This document shows, piece after piece, positions 16,700 through 28,720 of a stretch of 28,720 nucleotides of DNA (position 1 is its first letter; each line of letters begins with the position of its first letter). Under the pieces are notes generated by a model that was not told the DNA's origin, searched no databases, and was given only the letters and a program-made list of their open reading frames with translations. Made by a program: the position numbers and the translations under genes. Source of the DNA: Burkholderiales bacterium (GTDB lineage Bacteria; Pseudomonadota; Gammaproteobacteria; Burkholderiales; Burkholderiaceae_D); contig JAGWUK010000001.1 of assembly GCA_028868455.1 (NCBI GenBank), positions 1 through 28,720 of the forward strand, read 5' to 3'.

Positions 16700-17449
16700 A
16701 TGTATCGTTTTTTTCTGTTTTTACGTTCTCTGATTTTTCTGCTGGTGATGATCATCGCCACGGTCGTCTGGGCGCCAATCAGCATGCTGTTTGCCCCTTT
16801 GCCGTATAACCAGCGCTACTACGTCACCTCGCGCTGGAATGTATTCATGATCTGGGCCGCCAGAGTGATCTGCGGCATCCGTTATCAGACCAAGGGTTTT
16901 GAAAATTTTCCCGACGGCCCGGTGATCGTTTTGTCCAAGCATCAGTCGGCATGGGAAACGATTTTTTTGCTGATGGCGACACCGCGTCCGCTAGTGTTTG
17001 TGTTCAAAAAAGAAATCACCTATATTCCGTTTTTTGGCTGGGCGATTTCTCTGTTGCGCATGATTCCGATTGACCGCAGCAAGGGCAAGGACGCCTTTGC
17101 CCAGGTCGTCGTGCAAGGACGCAAACGCCTGGCTGACGGCCAATGGATCATCATGTTCCCGGAAGGCACACGTATCGCCGTCGGCAAAAAAGGCCATTAC
17201 AAAGGTGGCGGCACGCGTCTGGCCGTGGAAACCCAGACGCCTGTGATTCCGATTGCGCTGAATTCCGGCGAATGCTGGCCAAAAAATTCGTTCATCAAAA
17301 AACCTGGCCTGGTGACGGTTTCCGTCGGCAAACCCATCGCACCGGACAACATGAATGCGACTGAATTGATGCAACTGGTGGAACAATGGATAGAAGCCGA
17401 GATGCGCGTGATTTCGCCGGATGTGTATCGCGACGAACAAGCTCAATAA
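16700..17449 (+). CDS. plsC: 1-acyl-sn-glycerol-3-phosphate acyltransferase
   Basis: The 249-residue inner-membrane protein has one or two hydrophobic segments at the N-terminus (about 4-34) and the acyltransferase motifs: His81-QSAW-Glu86 in place of the usual HX4D, and FPEGTR at 153-158, followed by GGGTRLAVETQTPVIPIALNSG. It adds the second acyl chain to lysophosphatidate to make phosphatidic acid. HX4E is seen in many betaproteobacterial PlsC-type proteins, so it is not a defect by itself. A TGGAG ribosome binding site precedes the ATG. It is the last gene of the glyQ operon, with a terminator 65 bases after the stop. Confidence 0.93.
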   Translation: MYRFFLFLRSLIFLLVMIIATVVWAPISMLFAPLPYNQRYYVTSRWNVFMIWAARVICGIRYQTKGFENFPDGPVIVLSKHQSAWETIFLLMATPRPLVFVFKKEITYIPFFGWAISLLRMIPIDRSKGKDAFAQVVVQGRKRLADGQWIIMFPEGTRIAVGKKGHYKGGGTRLAVETQTPVIPIALNSGECWPKNSFIKKPGLVTVSVGKPIAPDNMNATELMQLVEQWIEAEMRVISPDVYRDEQAQ

Positions 17450-17513
17450 ACGGTTTTTGATGCTGTACCCATTTGCCATTTTGAACATCTGAAAACGGCG
17501 CTGCACGAAAATC

Positions 17514-17573
17514 AAAAAAGCCTCAAACTACTGCCTGCTTAATGACAGCATGGATGGAGTTTGAGGCTTTTTT
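17514..17573 (+). terminator. Rho-independent terminator after plsC, long loop
   Basis: A perfect 16-bp inverted repeat (17514-17529 with 17558-17573; core GCCTCAAACT) ends in six T. The 28-base loop contains a small TGCT/AGCA hairpin. It closes the glyQ operon and argues against any start of the next gene inside it, such as the ATG at 17542. Confidence 0.85.
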
Positions 17574-17625
17574 ATCATTGCCAAGCTTGCCATGCTGGTG
17601 GACTGATCCTCTTCGTCAGATTGAA

Positions 17626-18564
17626 ATGAAACCGCGCACTCCTTCCCTGGTTCAAGCCGTGCAACTGGCATTGCAGCTGGATATGTTCAGCGACTTTCTG
17701 GTGCCTGATCGCCTGCGTCCCAAAGCGCCGCCCGCCACACCTGTGCCGGATCACAACCGTAAAGCGTCGGATACAACAGCGCCCACCCTGCCGAAACCGA
17801 CGGCGCCGGCTTTGCCACCATCGACTTTTGTGAATGTCAGCAATAAGCGGCAGATACTGATACAGGACTATTTGCTGGAATACGATCTGCAACGTTCCAA
17901 GCGCCGCAGCATCGGCTTTCTGATCAATGAAAACGGGTTACGCATCACGGCGCCGCGCTGGGTCACGATCGCCGACATAGAAAAAGCGATCCACGAAAAG
18001 CAATCCTGGATCGTCCGCAAACTTAGCGAACGGCGCGAGCGCGCGCAACGCCAGCTGGAACCCGCGATGCGCTGGGGCGATGGTGCTTCGCTGCCGTATC
18101 TGGGTGGAAAAATTATTTTACGTCTCGTGCCGCATGCGCCCCAGCCCGCGTATTTTCATGAGGAACAACGCGAACTGTCGATCAATCTGCCTGCCGATGC
18201 TGGCGAACAACAATTGAAAGACCGCGTGCAGTCGTGGTTGCAGCAAGAGGCAAAACGGATATTCAATGCGCGCCTGCCGGTCTTTGCCGAAAAACTCGGC
18301 GTGCGTTATCACAGCATGGCGCTGTCGGCGGCCACGACGCGCTGGGGCTCTTGTACCTCGCAAGGCAAGATCCGCCTGAACTGGCGTCTGATCCATTTTT
18401 CACCGATGATCATCGACTATGTCATCGCCCATGAACTCGCGCATTTGCGTGAAATGAACCACAGCCCGCGTTTCTGGGCGACCGTGCAATCGGTGTTTCC
18501 AGACTTTGAATCTGCCCGCCAGCATTTGCGCCAGCATGCCACGGCGGATCTGCCGAAATTTTAA
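17626..18564 (+). CDS. YgjP-like (DUF45/M48-type) metal-dependent hydrolase
   Basis: The 312-residue protein carries the YgjP/WSS1-related metallopeptidase signature: His269-Glu270-x2-His273 (HELAHL) with third ligand His279 (MNHSPRFW), preceded by the typical TRWGSCTSQGKIRLNWRL and the YVIAHE strand. Residues about 85-125 include KRRSIGFLINENGLRITAP, another family hallmark. The N-terminal 75 residues are Pro/Thr-rich and variable. Family members are implicated in UTP handling or proteolysis, but the role here is unknown. Start: ATG 17626 (MKPRTPS) is chosen because the upstream in-frame ATG at 17542 lies in the preceding terminator. The 84-base structured element begins six bases after its stop. 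Confidence 0.87.
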   Translation: MKPRTPSLVQAVQLALQLDMFSDFLVPDRLRPKAPPATPVPDHNRKASDTTAPTLPKPTAPALPPSTFVNVSNKRQILIQDYLLEYDLQRSKRRSIGFLINENGLRITAPRWVTIADIEKAIHEKQSWIVRKLSERRERAQRQLEPAMRWGDGASLPYLGGKIILRLVPHAPQPAYFHEEQRELSINLPADAGEQQLKDRVQSWLQQEAKRIFNARLPVFAEKLGVRYHSMALSAATTRWGSCTSQGKIRLNWRLIHFSPMIIDYVIAHELAHLREMNHSPRFWATVQSVFPDFESARQHLRQHATADLPKF

Positions 18565-18570
18565 AAATTT

Positions 18571-18654
18571 GGGGAGTATATGAAAATACCCCTCTATTGC
18601 GCGCATAAAAACTGCGGCAACTATTAAAAAATAAACATACTCCCACCTGGTATG
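18571..18654 (+). promoter_or_regulatory. 84-base structured element, copy 1 (candidate regulatory RNA)
   Basis: The element aligns without gaps to 25023-25106 at about 62 percent identity (52 of 84 by hand). Outer stem: 18572-18579 with 18637-18644. Inner hairpin: 18597-18604 with 18614-18620, loop of nine. Crossing helix: ATACC (18586-18590) with GGTAT (18649-18653). An alternative hairpin pairs 18571-18579 with 18586-18592. The end base pair of the inner stem is T-A here and A-T in the other copy. It lies between the YgjP-like gene and the kinase gene. No known riboswitch class was recognised. Confidence 0.5.
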
Positions 18655-18678
18655 CCGATATTCACTGGCTGCACTGAC

Positions 18679-18741
18679 TTGCTGCGTCCTGTCCTCCTGA
18701 GCCCAGAACCGGGCGGCGGGAACATTCCGGCGACGCAGCGG
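18679..18741 (+). promoter_or_regulatory. Long inverted repeat in the kinase leader
   Basis: GCTGCGTC (18681-18688) pairs with GACGCAGC (18732-18739), extendable to ten pairs by two G-T pairs. The enclosed 43 bases hold a smaller GCCC/GGGC hairpin (18701-18714). No T run follows, so it is not a terminator. It may be a leader RNA structure or a regulator site. Confidence 0.35.
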
Positions 18742-18817
18742 CGCATTGGGCAAAATACGGCGATTTAGTCACCCGCAGCAACAGCACAGTCGGCGGCACG
18801 CCACACTGGCCGCCATT

Positions 18818-18841
18818 CTCCGCAAGCGGAGGTGAAAAGCA

Positions 18842-18844
<3 letters not shown>
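18818..18844 (+). promoter_or_regulatory. Strong ribosome binding site before a TTG start, partly in a hairpin
   Basis: GGAGGTGA (18828-18835) lies at the ideal distance from TTG 18842. The hairpin CTCCG-CAAG-CGGAG (18818-18831) would cover the first half of this site. The later in-frame ATG at 18902 has no ribosome binding site. Confidence 0.5.
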
Positions 18845-23659
<4,815 letters not shown>

Positions 23660-23735
23660 GCGCCATGTCAATACACCCATCGCAACGACCTGCCAGCTGC
23701 GCCCCTCACGCAACCGGCCTCACCGAGGAGAAGTC

Positions 23736-24893
23736 ATGAGCACATTATTGGAAACACCGCGCAAAGCCATCGTGCTGGTGGTGGACGACACGCCGCAAAA
23801 TCTGTCGGTGATGAACGATTTGCTGCAAGACGATTACACCGTCAAGGTCGCACCGAACGGCGCGCGGGCGCTCAAGGTCGCGCATGCCGAACCGCCTCCA
23901 GACCTGATCCTGCTCGACATCATGATGCCCGACATGGACGGCTATGAAGTCTGCCAATTATTGAAGGCCGATCTGCGCACACGCGATATCCCGGTGATTT
24001 TCCTGACCGCCAAAGTCGAACAGGAAGACGAGCAAAAAGGTTTTGAACTCGGCGCCGTCGATTACATCACCAAACCAATCAGCCCCGCGCTGGTGCTGGC
24101 GCGTGTCAAAACCCATCTGACGCTGAAAGCTTCATCAGATTTCCTGCGCGATAAAAATCAATTTCTGGAAACCGAAGTCGCGCGCCGTACCGAAGAAATC
24201 CGGGCAATTCAGGACGCGACCATCCTGATGATGGCATCGCTGGCCGAGACGCGCGACAACGAAACCGGTAATCATATTTTGCGCACCCAGTATTACGTCA
24301 AGGCGCTGGCTGAAAAACTGCGCGACCATCCGCGTTTTTCGGCTTTTCTGACCGAGCAGAACATTGAGTTGCTGTTTAAATCTGCCCCATTGCACGACAT
24401 CGGCAAAGTTGGCATCCCTGACCGGATTTTATTAAAACCGGGCCGCTTCGAACCCGCCGAATTTGAGATCATGAAAACCCATGCAGCACTCGGGCGCGAC
24501 GCGATTATTCAGGCTGAACGCCGCCTGGGGCGACAAGTGCCGTTTCTGGATTTCGCCAAGCAAATCGCCTATTCGCATCAGGAAAAATGGGATGGCAGCG
24601 GCTATCCGGAAGGCCTGCGCGGCGACGATATCCCGGTCGCTGCGCGTCTGATGGCGGTCGCCGACGTCTACGATGCCTTGATCAGCCGCCGCGTCTACAA
24701 ACCCGCCATGCCGCACGAAAAAGCGGTCAGCATCATCGTCGAAGGTCGCGGTCAGCATTTCGATCCGGACATGGTGGACGCCTTCGTCGAGATTCAGGAA
24801 GAATTCCGCGCGATCGCCACCCACTACACAGACAGCGACGACGACATCCATGCACAACAGGAAAGACTGGAATGGATCGCCGAACAACCTTGA
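23736..24893 (+). CDS. Response regulator with HD-GYP cyclic di-GMP phosphodiesterase domain
   Basis: The 385-residue protein has an N-terminal receiver domain (about 10-128; acidic pair Asp17/Asp18, phospho-acceptor Asp61 in LLDIMMPDMDG, Lys113 in TKP), a helical linker (130-165) and an HD-GYP domain (165-365). Metal-binding HD is His220-Asp221 (LHDIGKVGIPD); the second part is HQEKWDGSGYP with GYP at 289-291, and the DVYDAL stretch follows. It should hydrolyse cyclic di-GMP when activated. A GAGGAG ribosome binding site precedes the ATG. It is the second gene of a two-gene operon with the hybrid kinase, its likely phosphodonor. The architecture matches RpfG-like regulators, but the kinase here is not RpfC-like in its sensor. 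Confidence 0.95.
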   Translation: MSTLLETPRKAIVLVVDDTPQNLSVMNDLLQDDYTVKVAPNGARALKVAHAEPPPDLILLDIMMPDMDGYEVCQLLKADLRTRDIPVIFLTAKVEQEDEQKGFELGAVDYITKPISPALVLARVKTHLTLKASSDFLRDKNQFLETEVARRTEEIRAIQDATILMMASLAETRDNETGNHILRTQYYVKALAEKLRDHPRFSAFLTEQNIELLFKSAPLHDIGKVGIPDRILLKPGRFEPAEFEIMKTHAALGRDAIIQAERRLGRQVPFLDFAKQIAYSHQEKWDGSGYPEGLRGDDIPVAARLMAVADVYDALISRRVYKPAMPHEKAVSIIVEGRGQHFDPDMVDAFVEIQEEFRAIATHYTDSDDDIHAQQERLEWIAEQP

Positions 24894-24944
24894 ACACAGC
24901 GGCCAAAAGTCTCGTTGCGAGGATCTGACCCGCTTATCGGTGTG

Positions 24945-24989
24945 TCTGCCACGAGAATTGCCCGACGTGGCAGAATAGACCTCTGCCAC
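24945..24989. promoter_or_regulatory. Three-segment alternating hairpin upstream of gloA
   Basis: TCTGCCACG (24945-24953) pairs with CGTGGCAGA (24966-24974), nine pairs. The middle segment can instead pair with TCTGCCAC at 24982-24989, eight pairs with a seven-base loop, so the two hairpins exclude each other. A TTGGCA at 25001 is similar to the half-site. No T run follows. It could be an RNA switch or a series of operator half-sites. Confidence 0.45.
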
Positions 24990-24993
24990 CGGC

Positions 24994-25022
24994 TTGTCCG
25001 TTGGCACGCATCCATCAATATA
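24994..25022 (+). promoter_or_regulatory. Candidate gloA promoter
   Basis: TTGTCC (24994-24999) and AATATA (25017-25022) are 17 bases apart. Transcription would start within or just before the GGGGAG of the structured element. The match to consensus is moderate. Confidence 0.35.
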
Positions 25023-25106
25023 GGGGAGTATCTGTCACACCATACCTGATGCGCGCACAAGCAAAGCGGCATTAATAAAATTTATCATGTACTCCCCCTC
25101 AGTATC
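25023..25106 (+). promoter_or_regulatory. 84-base structured element, copy 2, leader of gloA
   Basis: Outer stem: 25023-25030 with 25090-25097 (eight pairs), plus a T-G pair at 25031/25089. Inner hairpin: 25049-25056 with 25066-25072, with a nine-base loop as in copy 1. Crossing helix: ATACCTG (25042-25048) with CAGTAT (25100-25105), one bulged C. The gloA ribosome binding site (AAAGGA, 25107-25112) starts directly after the element. The ATG is 15 bases after its end, which suits translational control. Confidence 0.55.
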
Positions 25107-25121
25107 AAAGGAAAATCCAGA

Positions 25122-25520
25122 ATGAGAATACTTCACACCATGCTGCGCGTCGGCCACTTGCAAAGGGCAATCGACTTTTATACCGATGTGCTCGGCATGA
25201 AATTGCTGCGCACTTCCGATAACCCGGAATACAAATACACGCTGGCCTTTGTTGGCTATGGCAATAACCCGGATCACGCCGAACTCGAGCTGACCTACAA
25301 CTATGGCGTCGATCATTACGACCTCGGCACAGCCTACGGCCATATCGCCATCGCCGTGCCGGATGTCGCCAAAGCCTGCGAAGCCGTCCGCGCACGCGGC
25401 GGCAATGTGACACGCGAAGCCGGCCCGGTCAAAGGCGGGAAAACCGTGATCGCCTTCGTTCAAGACCCCGACGGTTACAAGATAGAACTGATAGAACGCC
25501 AGTCCGAAGTCACACTCTGA
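25122..25520 (+). CDS. gloA: Lactoylglutathione lyase (glyoxalase I)
   Basis: The 132-residue protein is a glyoxalase I of the short, nickel-type bacterial class. It converts the hemithioacetal of methylglyoxal and glutathione to S-lactoylglutathione. All four metal ligands known from the Escherichia coli enzyme fall at the same numbers: His5, Glu56, His74 and Glu122. The surrounding stretches [20 protein letters not shown] and [15 protein letters not shown] are characteristic. The ATG follows an AAAGGA ribosome binding site that abuts the structured element. A strong terminator follows 20 bases after the stop. It is set apart from the kinase operon by a 228-base gap with its own candidate promoter. 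Confidence 0.97.
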   Translation: MRILHTMLRVGHLQRAIDFYTDVLGMKLLRTSDNPEYKYTLAFVGYGNNPDHAELELTYNYGVDHYDLGTAYGHIAIAVPDVAKACEAVRARGGNVTREAGPVKGGKTVIAFVQDPDGYKIELIERQSEVTL

Positions 25521-25540
25521 ACCAGCGGTTTTCCCGCGCA

Positions 25541-25572
25541 AAAAAAACGCAGATCCATGTCTGCGTTTTTTT
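25541..25572. terminator. Rho-independent terminator after gloA, bidirectional in form
   Basis: A perfect 13-bp stem (25541-25553 with 25560-25572) has a TCCATG loop, seven A on the left and seven T on the right. It can therefore also serve the convergent microprotein gene ending at 25619. Confidence 0.93.
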
Positions 25573-25618
25573 ATTTCCGCACTATCCAAACGGCGCGGAT
25601 GGCGGTTTTACTTCTCGT

Positions 25619-25738
25619 TTATTTCGGCGTTGATTTACGCTCCTCAGGACGGACTGCCACTTTATTCATCGACTTGATCAACAACACCATCGTCACAATA
25701 CATACCACCGAAACTGCAACCCAGATACCTGTCCACAT
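25619..25738 (-). CDS. 39-residue single-pass membrane microprotein
   Basis: A short minus-strand frame encodes 39 residues: a hydrophobic segment from about residue 2 to 21 (MWTGIWVAVSVVCIV onward) and a basic, proline-containing tail (KSMNKVAVRPEERKSTPK). The ATG at 25738 is preceded at eight bases by AGGA, and a near-consensus promoter lies just upstream (25772-25800) with a leader of about 27 bases. A further in-frame ATG at 25747 would add three residues but overlaps the ribosome binding site. The terminator after gloA can end this transcript. I do not recognise the family. The combination of promoter, ribosome binding site, membrane segment and terminator argues that it is real. Topology is probably cytoplasmic C-terminus by the positive-inside rule. 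Confidence 0.6.
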   Translation of the reverse strand: MWTGIWVAVSVVCIVTMVLLIKSMNKVAVRPEERKSTPK

Positions 25739-25771
25739 ACATGTCATCCTGAACTGAAATAGTGAAGTTTC

Positions 25772-25800
25772 CTTATATCAATTGAGATGCCGTACGTCAA
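25772..25800 (-). promoter_or_regulatory. Near-consensus sigma-70 promoter for the microprotein gene
   Basis: On the minus strand, TTGACG (25800-25795) and TATAAG (25777-25772) are separated by exactly 17 bases. Start is expected near 25765. Confidence 0.7.
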
Positions 25801-25891
25801 TAGAACCACTTGTCATTAGAGTGCGCCGCTCAGCTTTTTTTGGCACCGCTTGCGCCTGCAAAATAACGAAAAGATGCGGACAAATCCAGTA

Positions 25892-27538
25892 TCAGACATG
25901 ACCATGCCGCCGGAAATACGCAATCAGGCCGCTGGTCGATGTATCCAGATGCGCGTCGTAGGCCTGATCACCAAGGATCGCTGGCAGCAATTTGCTGGCC
26001 AGTTGCTTGCCCAGTTCCACACCCCACTGATCGAAAGAATTAATGCCCCAGATCACGCCCTGAACAAACACCTTATGTTCATACAGTGCCAGCAGCATTC
26101 CCAACTGGAACGGATCAAGACTAGGCATCAGTATCGTGGTTGAAGGCTGATTGCCGGCAAACACCTTGTGCGGTAACAGGCGCGCTATGGCCACTTCGTC
26201 CAGCCCGGCCTGCGATAATTCTTCGCGTGCCTGCGCTTCGGTCTTGCCAAATGCCAGCGCCGCGCTTTGTGCCAGACAATTCGCCAGCAGGGGTGCCTGA
26301 TGACCGGGCAAAGGATAATCGCTGGACGCAGCAACCACGAAATCGCAAGGAATCAGCCAGCCTCCCTGATGCAATAACTGGAAAAAAGCGTGCTGACCAT
26401 TCACGCCGATTTCCCCCCAGACGATAGGATTGGCGCGGCAAGTCAGCGCCTCGCCATCGCGGCTGACGGTCTTGCCATTTGATTCCATTTCCAGTTGCTG
26501 CAAGAAGGCTGGCAAATGGCGTATCGATTCGTTGTACGGCAAAATCGCCGTGGTTTCTGCACCCAGAAAATTGGTATTCCAGATCGAAATCAGCGCCAGC
26601 AACACCGGCAGATTTTTTTCCAGCGGCGCCTCGCAAAAATGTCTGTCCATCGTTTCAGCGCCCGCCAGCAAACGCTCAAAACCGTTCATGCCAATCGCCA
26701 GCGCGACCGACAGACCAACCGCCGACCACAGTGAATAGCGGCCACCGACCCAATCCCAGATCGTCAGGATATTGCTGTCGGGGATACCGAATTCATGCGC
26801 CTTGTCCGGGCTCGCGGTCACCGCGATGAAATGCTTGGCGATGGCCCATTCTTCCATCGCCGCCGCCATCAGCCAGGTGCGTGCTGTCTGCGCATTGATG
26901 CTGGTTTCCTGCGTGGTAAAAGTTTTGGACGCGACGATAAACAGCGTCGTGCGCGGATCGAGTTTTTCCAGCAAAGGCGCCAGGTGGGCGCTGTCCAGAT
27001 TCGAGACATAATAAAAATCCAGACCCGGATGCTGGAACGCCGACAGCGCGCGCGTCGCCAGTTTTGGCCCCAGATCGGAACCGCCGATGCCGATATTCAC
27101 GACGGTCTGAATCGCATCGCCTTTAAAACCGCGCCACAGGCCGCTGCGCACACGCTCGACGATGTCGCGCATTTGCTTGCGTACAGCGCGCACCTGCGGC
27201 ATGACATCGTTGTCTGTAGTTGGAAACGGCGTGAAATCGGTATGCCGCAACGCCGTATGCAGCACTGCGCGATCTTCGCTGAAATTAATTTTTTCGCCGG
27301 CAAACATGCGGTCGCGCCACGCTTCCACCTTGGACAGGCGCGCCAGCCCGATCAGGCTATCGAGCGTTGCCTGGTCTATGCGCTGCTTGGAATAATCGAC
27401 CAGCAAGCCGTCAAGTTCGACGGAAAAGCGTTGGAAGCGCTGCGCATCGGCAGCAAAAATATCGCGCAAATGCTGGTTTTCCAGCCTTTGCTGATGCGCC
27501 AGCAAGGATTGCCATTCGGGTGTCAGAGTTATGTTCAT
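25892..27538 (-). CDS. pgi: Glucose-6-phosphate isomerase
   Basis: The 548-residue protein interconverts glucose 6-phosphate and fructose 6-phosphate in glycolysis and gluconeogenesis. Family signature 1 is visible as VGGRYSLWSAVG (about residues 264-275) and signature 2 near FDQWGVELGKQLASKLLP at the C-terminus. The catalytic Glu (about 376, WGEIGVNG) and His (about 383, GQHAFFQ) are present, as is SNGK. Length matches the Escherichia coli enzyme (549). Start: ATG 27538 (MNITLTPEW) fits the family; an in-frame TTG at 27574 would add 12 residues and has no ribosome binding site. A hairpin at 27601-27626 separates it from rsmA. Confidence 0.97.
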   Translation of the reverse strand: MNITLTPEWQSLLAHQQRLENQHLRDIFAADAQRFQRFSVELDGLLVDYSKQRIDQATLDSLIGLARLSKVEAWRDRMFAGEKINFSEDRAVLHTALRHTDFTPFPTTDNDVMPQVRAVRKQMRDIVERVRSGLWRGFKGDAIQTVVNIGIGGSDLGPKLATRALSAFQHPGLDFYYVSNLDSAHLAPLLEKLDPRTTLFIVASKTFTTQETSINAQTARTWLMAAAMEEWAIAKHFIAVTASPDKAHEFGIPDSNILTIWDWVGGRYSLWSAVGLSVALAIGMNGFERLLAGAETMDRHFCEAPLEKNLPVLLALISIWNTNFLGAETTAILPYNESIRHLPAFLQQLEMESNGKTVSRDGEALTCRANPIVWGEIGVNGQHAFFQLLHQGGWLIPCDFVVAASSDYPLPGHQAPLLANCLAQSAALAFGKTEAQAREELSQAGLDEVAIARLLPHKVFAGNQPSTTILMPSLDPFQLGMLLALYEHKVFVQGVIWGINSFDQWGVELGKQLASKLLPAILGDQAYDAHLDTSTSGLIAYFRRHGHV

Positions 27539-27600
27539 AGCGTCCGGCGAGTTCAGTGAGAGCGTTACAGACAAAATGAGCGCGATGCTGGCAGGCTAGT

Positions 27601-27626
27601 GCAGGCAGCCTGTTGCAGGTGCCTGC
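27601..27626. other. Stable hairpin between rsmA and pgi
   Basis: GCAGGCA pairs with TGCCTGC and, after one bulged G, CCTG pairs with CAGG around a TTG loop. No T run follows on the minus strand, so it is not a typical terminator; it may slow or partly stop transcription from rsmA or stabilise RNA. Confidence 0.4.
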
Positions 27627-27637
27627 GTTTCACCGTT

Positions 27638-28405
27638 TTACAGCATTCTTGCCAGGTTCACATAGTGTTCCAGCGGAATCGTTTCGGCACGTGCCTGCGG
27701 ATCAACACCGGCTTCCAGCAATTGCTGCTCCGTGATCAAACCGGCCAGACAATTTCTGACGACTTTACGTCGTTGCGAAAAGGCCTTGGTCACCACGGTT
27801 TCGAGTTTTTTCACATCGCAAGGCAAAGGATCAGATTTCGGTATCATCCGCACGATGGCCGAATCCACTTTTGGCGGCGGATCGAAGGCTTCCGGCGGTA
27901 CGATGAAAATCAGTTCCATGTGATACCGCCATTGCAGCATCACGGACAAGCGTCCATAAGTCTTGCTGCCGGGCTCGGCCACCATGCGTTCGACGACCTC
28001 TTTTTGCAACATGAAATGCTGGTCTTCCACCAGCGGCGCGATCTCGGCCAGATGAAATAACAAGGGGCTGGAAATGTTGTACGGAAGATTGCCGACCACG
28101 CGCAATTTTTTGCCTTCCGGCACGGGGATGCTGGCAAAGTCGAATTGCAGTGCATCGCCTTCATGCACGATCAGCCTGGCCGGATCGAAGGTCTTTTTCA
28201 GGCGCGCCACCAGATCGCGGTCCAGCTCGACCACATGCAACTGCGTGAGTTCGTCGAGCAACAGGCGCGTCATGGCGGCCAGACCAGGACCAATTTCAAC
28301 CATGGCTTCGCCAGGGCGCGGATGAATCGCACGGATGATGCGACTCAAGACCATTTGATCGGTCAGAAAATTCTGGCCGAAACGTTTACGTGGAATATGT
28401 TTCAT
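27638..28405 (-). CDS. rsmA: 16S rRNA dimethyladenosine transferase
   Basis: The 255-residue protein (KsgA family) dimethylates the two adjacent adenosines near the 3' end of 16S rRNA during small-subunit maturation. It begins with [10 protein letters not shown], followed by the SAM-binding motif EIGPG (37-41), the acidic VVELDRD after strand 2, and the catalytic NLPYN (106-110). The C-terminal domain has [13 protein letters not shown] and [10 protein letters not shown], as expected. Motif I reads GPGLAAMT in place of the common GPGLGALT, a mild change. It is five bases downstream of the pdxA stop, so the two are co-transcribed, as in the pdxA-ksgA order of many proteobacteria. Confidence 0.97.
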   Translation of the reverse strand: MKHIPRKRFGQNFLTDQMVLSRIIRAIHPRPGEAMVEIGPGLAAMTRLLLDELTQLHVVELDRDLVARLKKTFDPARLIVHEGDALQFDFASIPVPEGKKLRVVGNLPYNISSPLLFHLAEIAPLVEDQHFMLQKEVVERMVAEPGSKTYGRLSVMLQWRYHMELIFIVPPEAFDPPPKVDSAIVRMIPKSDPLPCDVKKLETVVTKAFSQRRKVVRNCLAGLITEQQLLEAGVDPQARAETIPLEHYVNLARML

Positions 28406-28410
28406 TTTGT

Positions 28411-28720
28411 TTAGCTATGTTTGCACATGCTGGCAGCGACGCGTATCGCTACTTGCATACTGCCGGTGTCGGCATGTCCGAGGCCTTTTGCGGCCAGATC
28501 GAGCGCGGTACCATGATCGACCGAAGTGCGTATCAGCGGCAGACCCAGCGTGATATTGACGCCGAGTCCGAAGCTCGCATGTTTGAGCACCGGCAGCCCC
28601 TGATCGTGGTACATCGCCAGCACACAATCGGCATGTTCCAGGTATTTTTGCTGGAACAGCGTATCAGCCGGATACGGGCCACGCACATCCATGCCTTGCT
28701 TTTGCGCGGCGTCGATGACC
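28411..28720 (-). CDS. pdxA: 4-hydroxythreonine-4-phosphate dehydrogenase, C-terminal part
   Basis: The frame is open to the right edge; 102 residues of the C-terminus are visible. [23 protein letters not shown] (metal-ligand His) and [19 protein letters not shown] are the PdxA signature. The enzyme oxidises 4-hydroxythreonine phosphate in pyridoxal phosphate synthesis. The N-terminal two thirds lie beyond the window. It is followed at five bases by rsmA. Confidence 0.95.
   Translation of the reverse strand, partial: VIDAAQKQGMDVRGPYPADTLFQQKYLEHADCVLAMYHDQGLPVLKHASFGLGVNITLGLPLIRTSVDHGTALDLAAKGLGHADTGSMQVAIRVAASMCKHS

Noticed and set aside
16940..16960. PlsC HX4E in place of HX4D as a defect
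   Set aside because: HQSAWE is common in betaproteobacterial PlsC-type proteins and FPEGTR is intact, so it is treated as a normal variant.
17542..17625. Upstream ATG extension of the YgjP-like gene
   Set aside because: The ATG at 17542 lies in the loop of the plsC terminator and the added residues look non-coding, so ATG 17626 is preferred.
18571..18654. yybP-ykoY manganese riboswitch
   Set aside because: GGGGAGTA and ACATACTC recall that class, but the interior, the other conserved bases and the length do not fit, and neither neighbour is a metal exporter gene.
18652..18768. 38-codon open frame just after element copy 1
   Set aside because: It starts inside the crossing-helix segment, has no ribosome binding site and no recognisable peptide character. 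A leader peptide is not excluded but not supported.
25023..25106. Simple MITE interpretation of the 84-base element
   Set aside because: Terminal inverted repeats are present, but no target duplication is seen at either copy, both copies share orientation, and the conserved part extends beyond the inverted repeats. Not fully excluded.

Overview
The window looks like a chromosomal segment of a betaproteobacterium of the order Burkholderiales, most like family Oxalobacteraceae (Herminiimonas or Janthinobacterium type). This is inferred from protein character, the mid-range GC content by eye, the two-subunit glycyl-tRNA synthetase, and the run glyQ-glyS-gmhB-plsC-YgjP-like hydrolase. No database search was possible. 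No rRNA, tRNA, CRISPR array, phage or transposase gene was seen.

Layout. Positions 1-5357 (minus strand) carry a secreted S9-family serine peptidase cut by the left edge, a secreted protein of unknown function, a repeat-like element, an RNase D-type exonuclease and an Lrp/AsnC regulator. Divergent from the regulator is a pterin-4a-carbinolamine dehydratase (phhB), then an SDR oxidoreductase and an amino-acid-type periplasmic binding protein. A LysR regulator (minus) faces an aldo-keto reductase (plus), closed by a strong terminator. Next, on the minus strand, are a PAS-PAS-GGDEF-EAL protein and a small partner gene. A 413-base divergent promoter region leads to the housekeeping operon glyQ-glyS-gmhB-plsC, closed by a long-stem terminator, and then to a YgjP-like metal hydrolase.

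Positions 18571-25106 hold the most unusual part. A giant hybrid histidine kinase (1605 residues) and an HD-GYP response regulator are bracketed by two same-orientation copies of an 84-base element. Both copies can form an outer stem, an inner hairpin with a compensatory base-pair change, and a crossing helix. The second copy forms the leader of gloA and ends just before its ribosome binding site. This is the best candidate for an undescribed system: a regulatory RNA or duplicated leader flanking a signalling insertion.

The right end is gloA with its terminator, a 39-residue membrane microprotein with its own promoter, pgi, rsmA and the 3' part of pdxA, all after gloA being on the minus strand.

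Themes. Two separate loci (GGDEF-EAL; kinase plus HD-GYP) point to cyclic di-GMP signalling. A perfect FNR-type box between the Lrp gene and phhB suggests oxygen control of a function tied to an O2-dependent pathway. Other genes are ordinary metabolic and translation functions.
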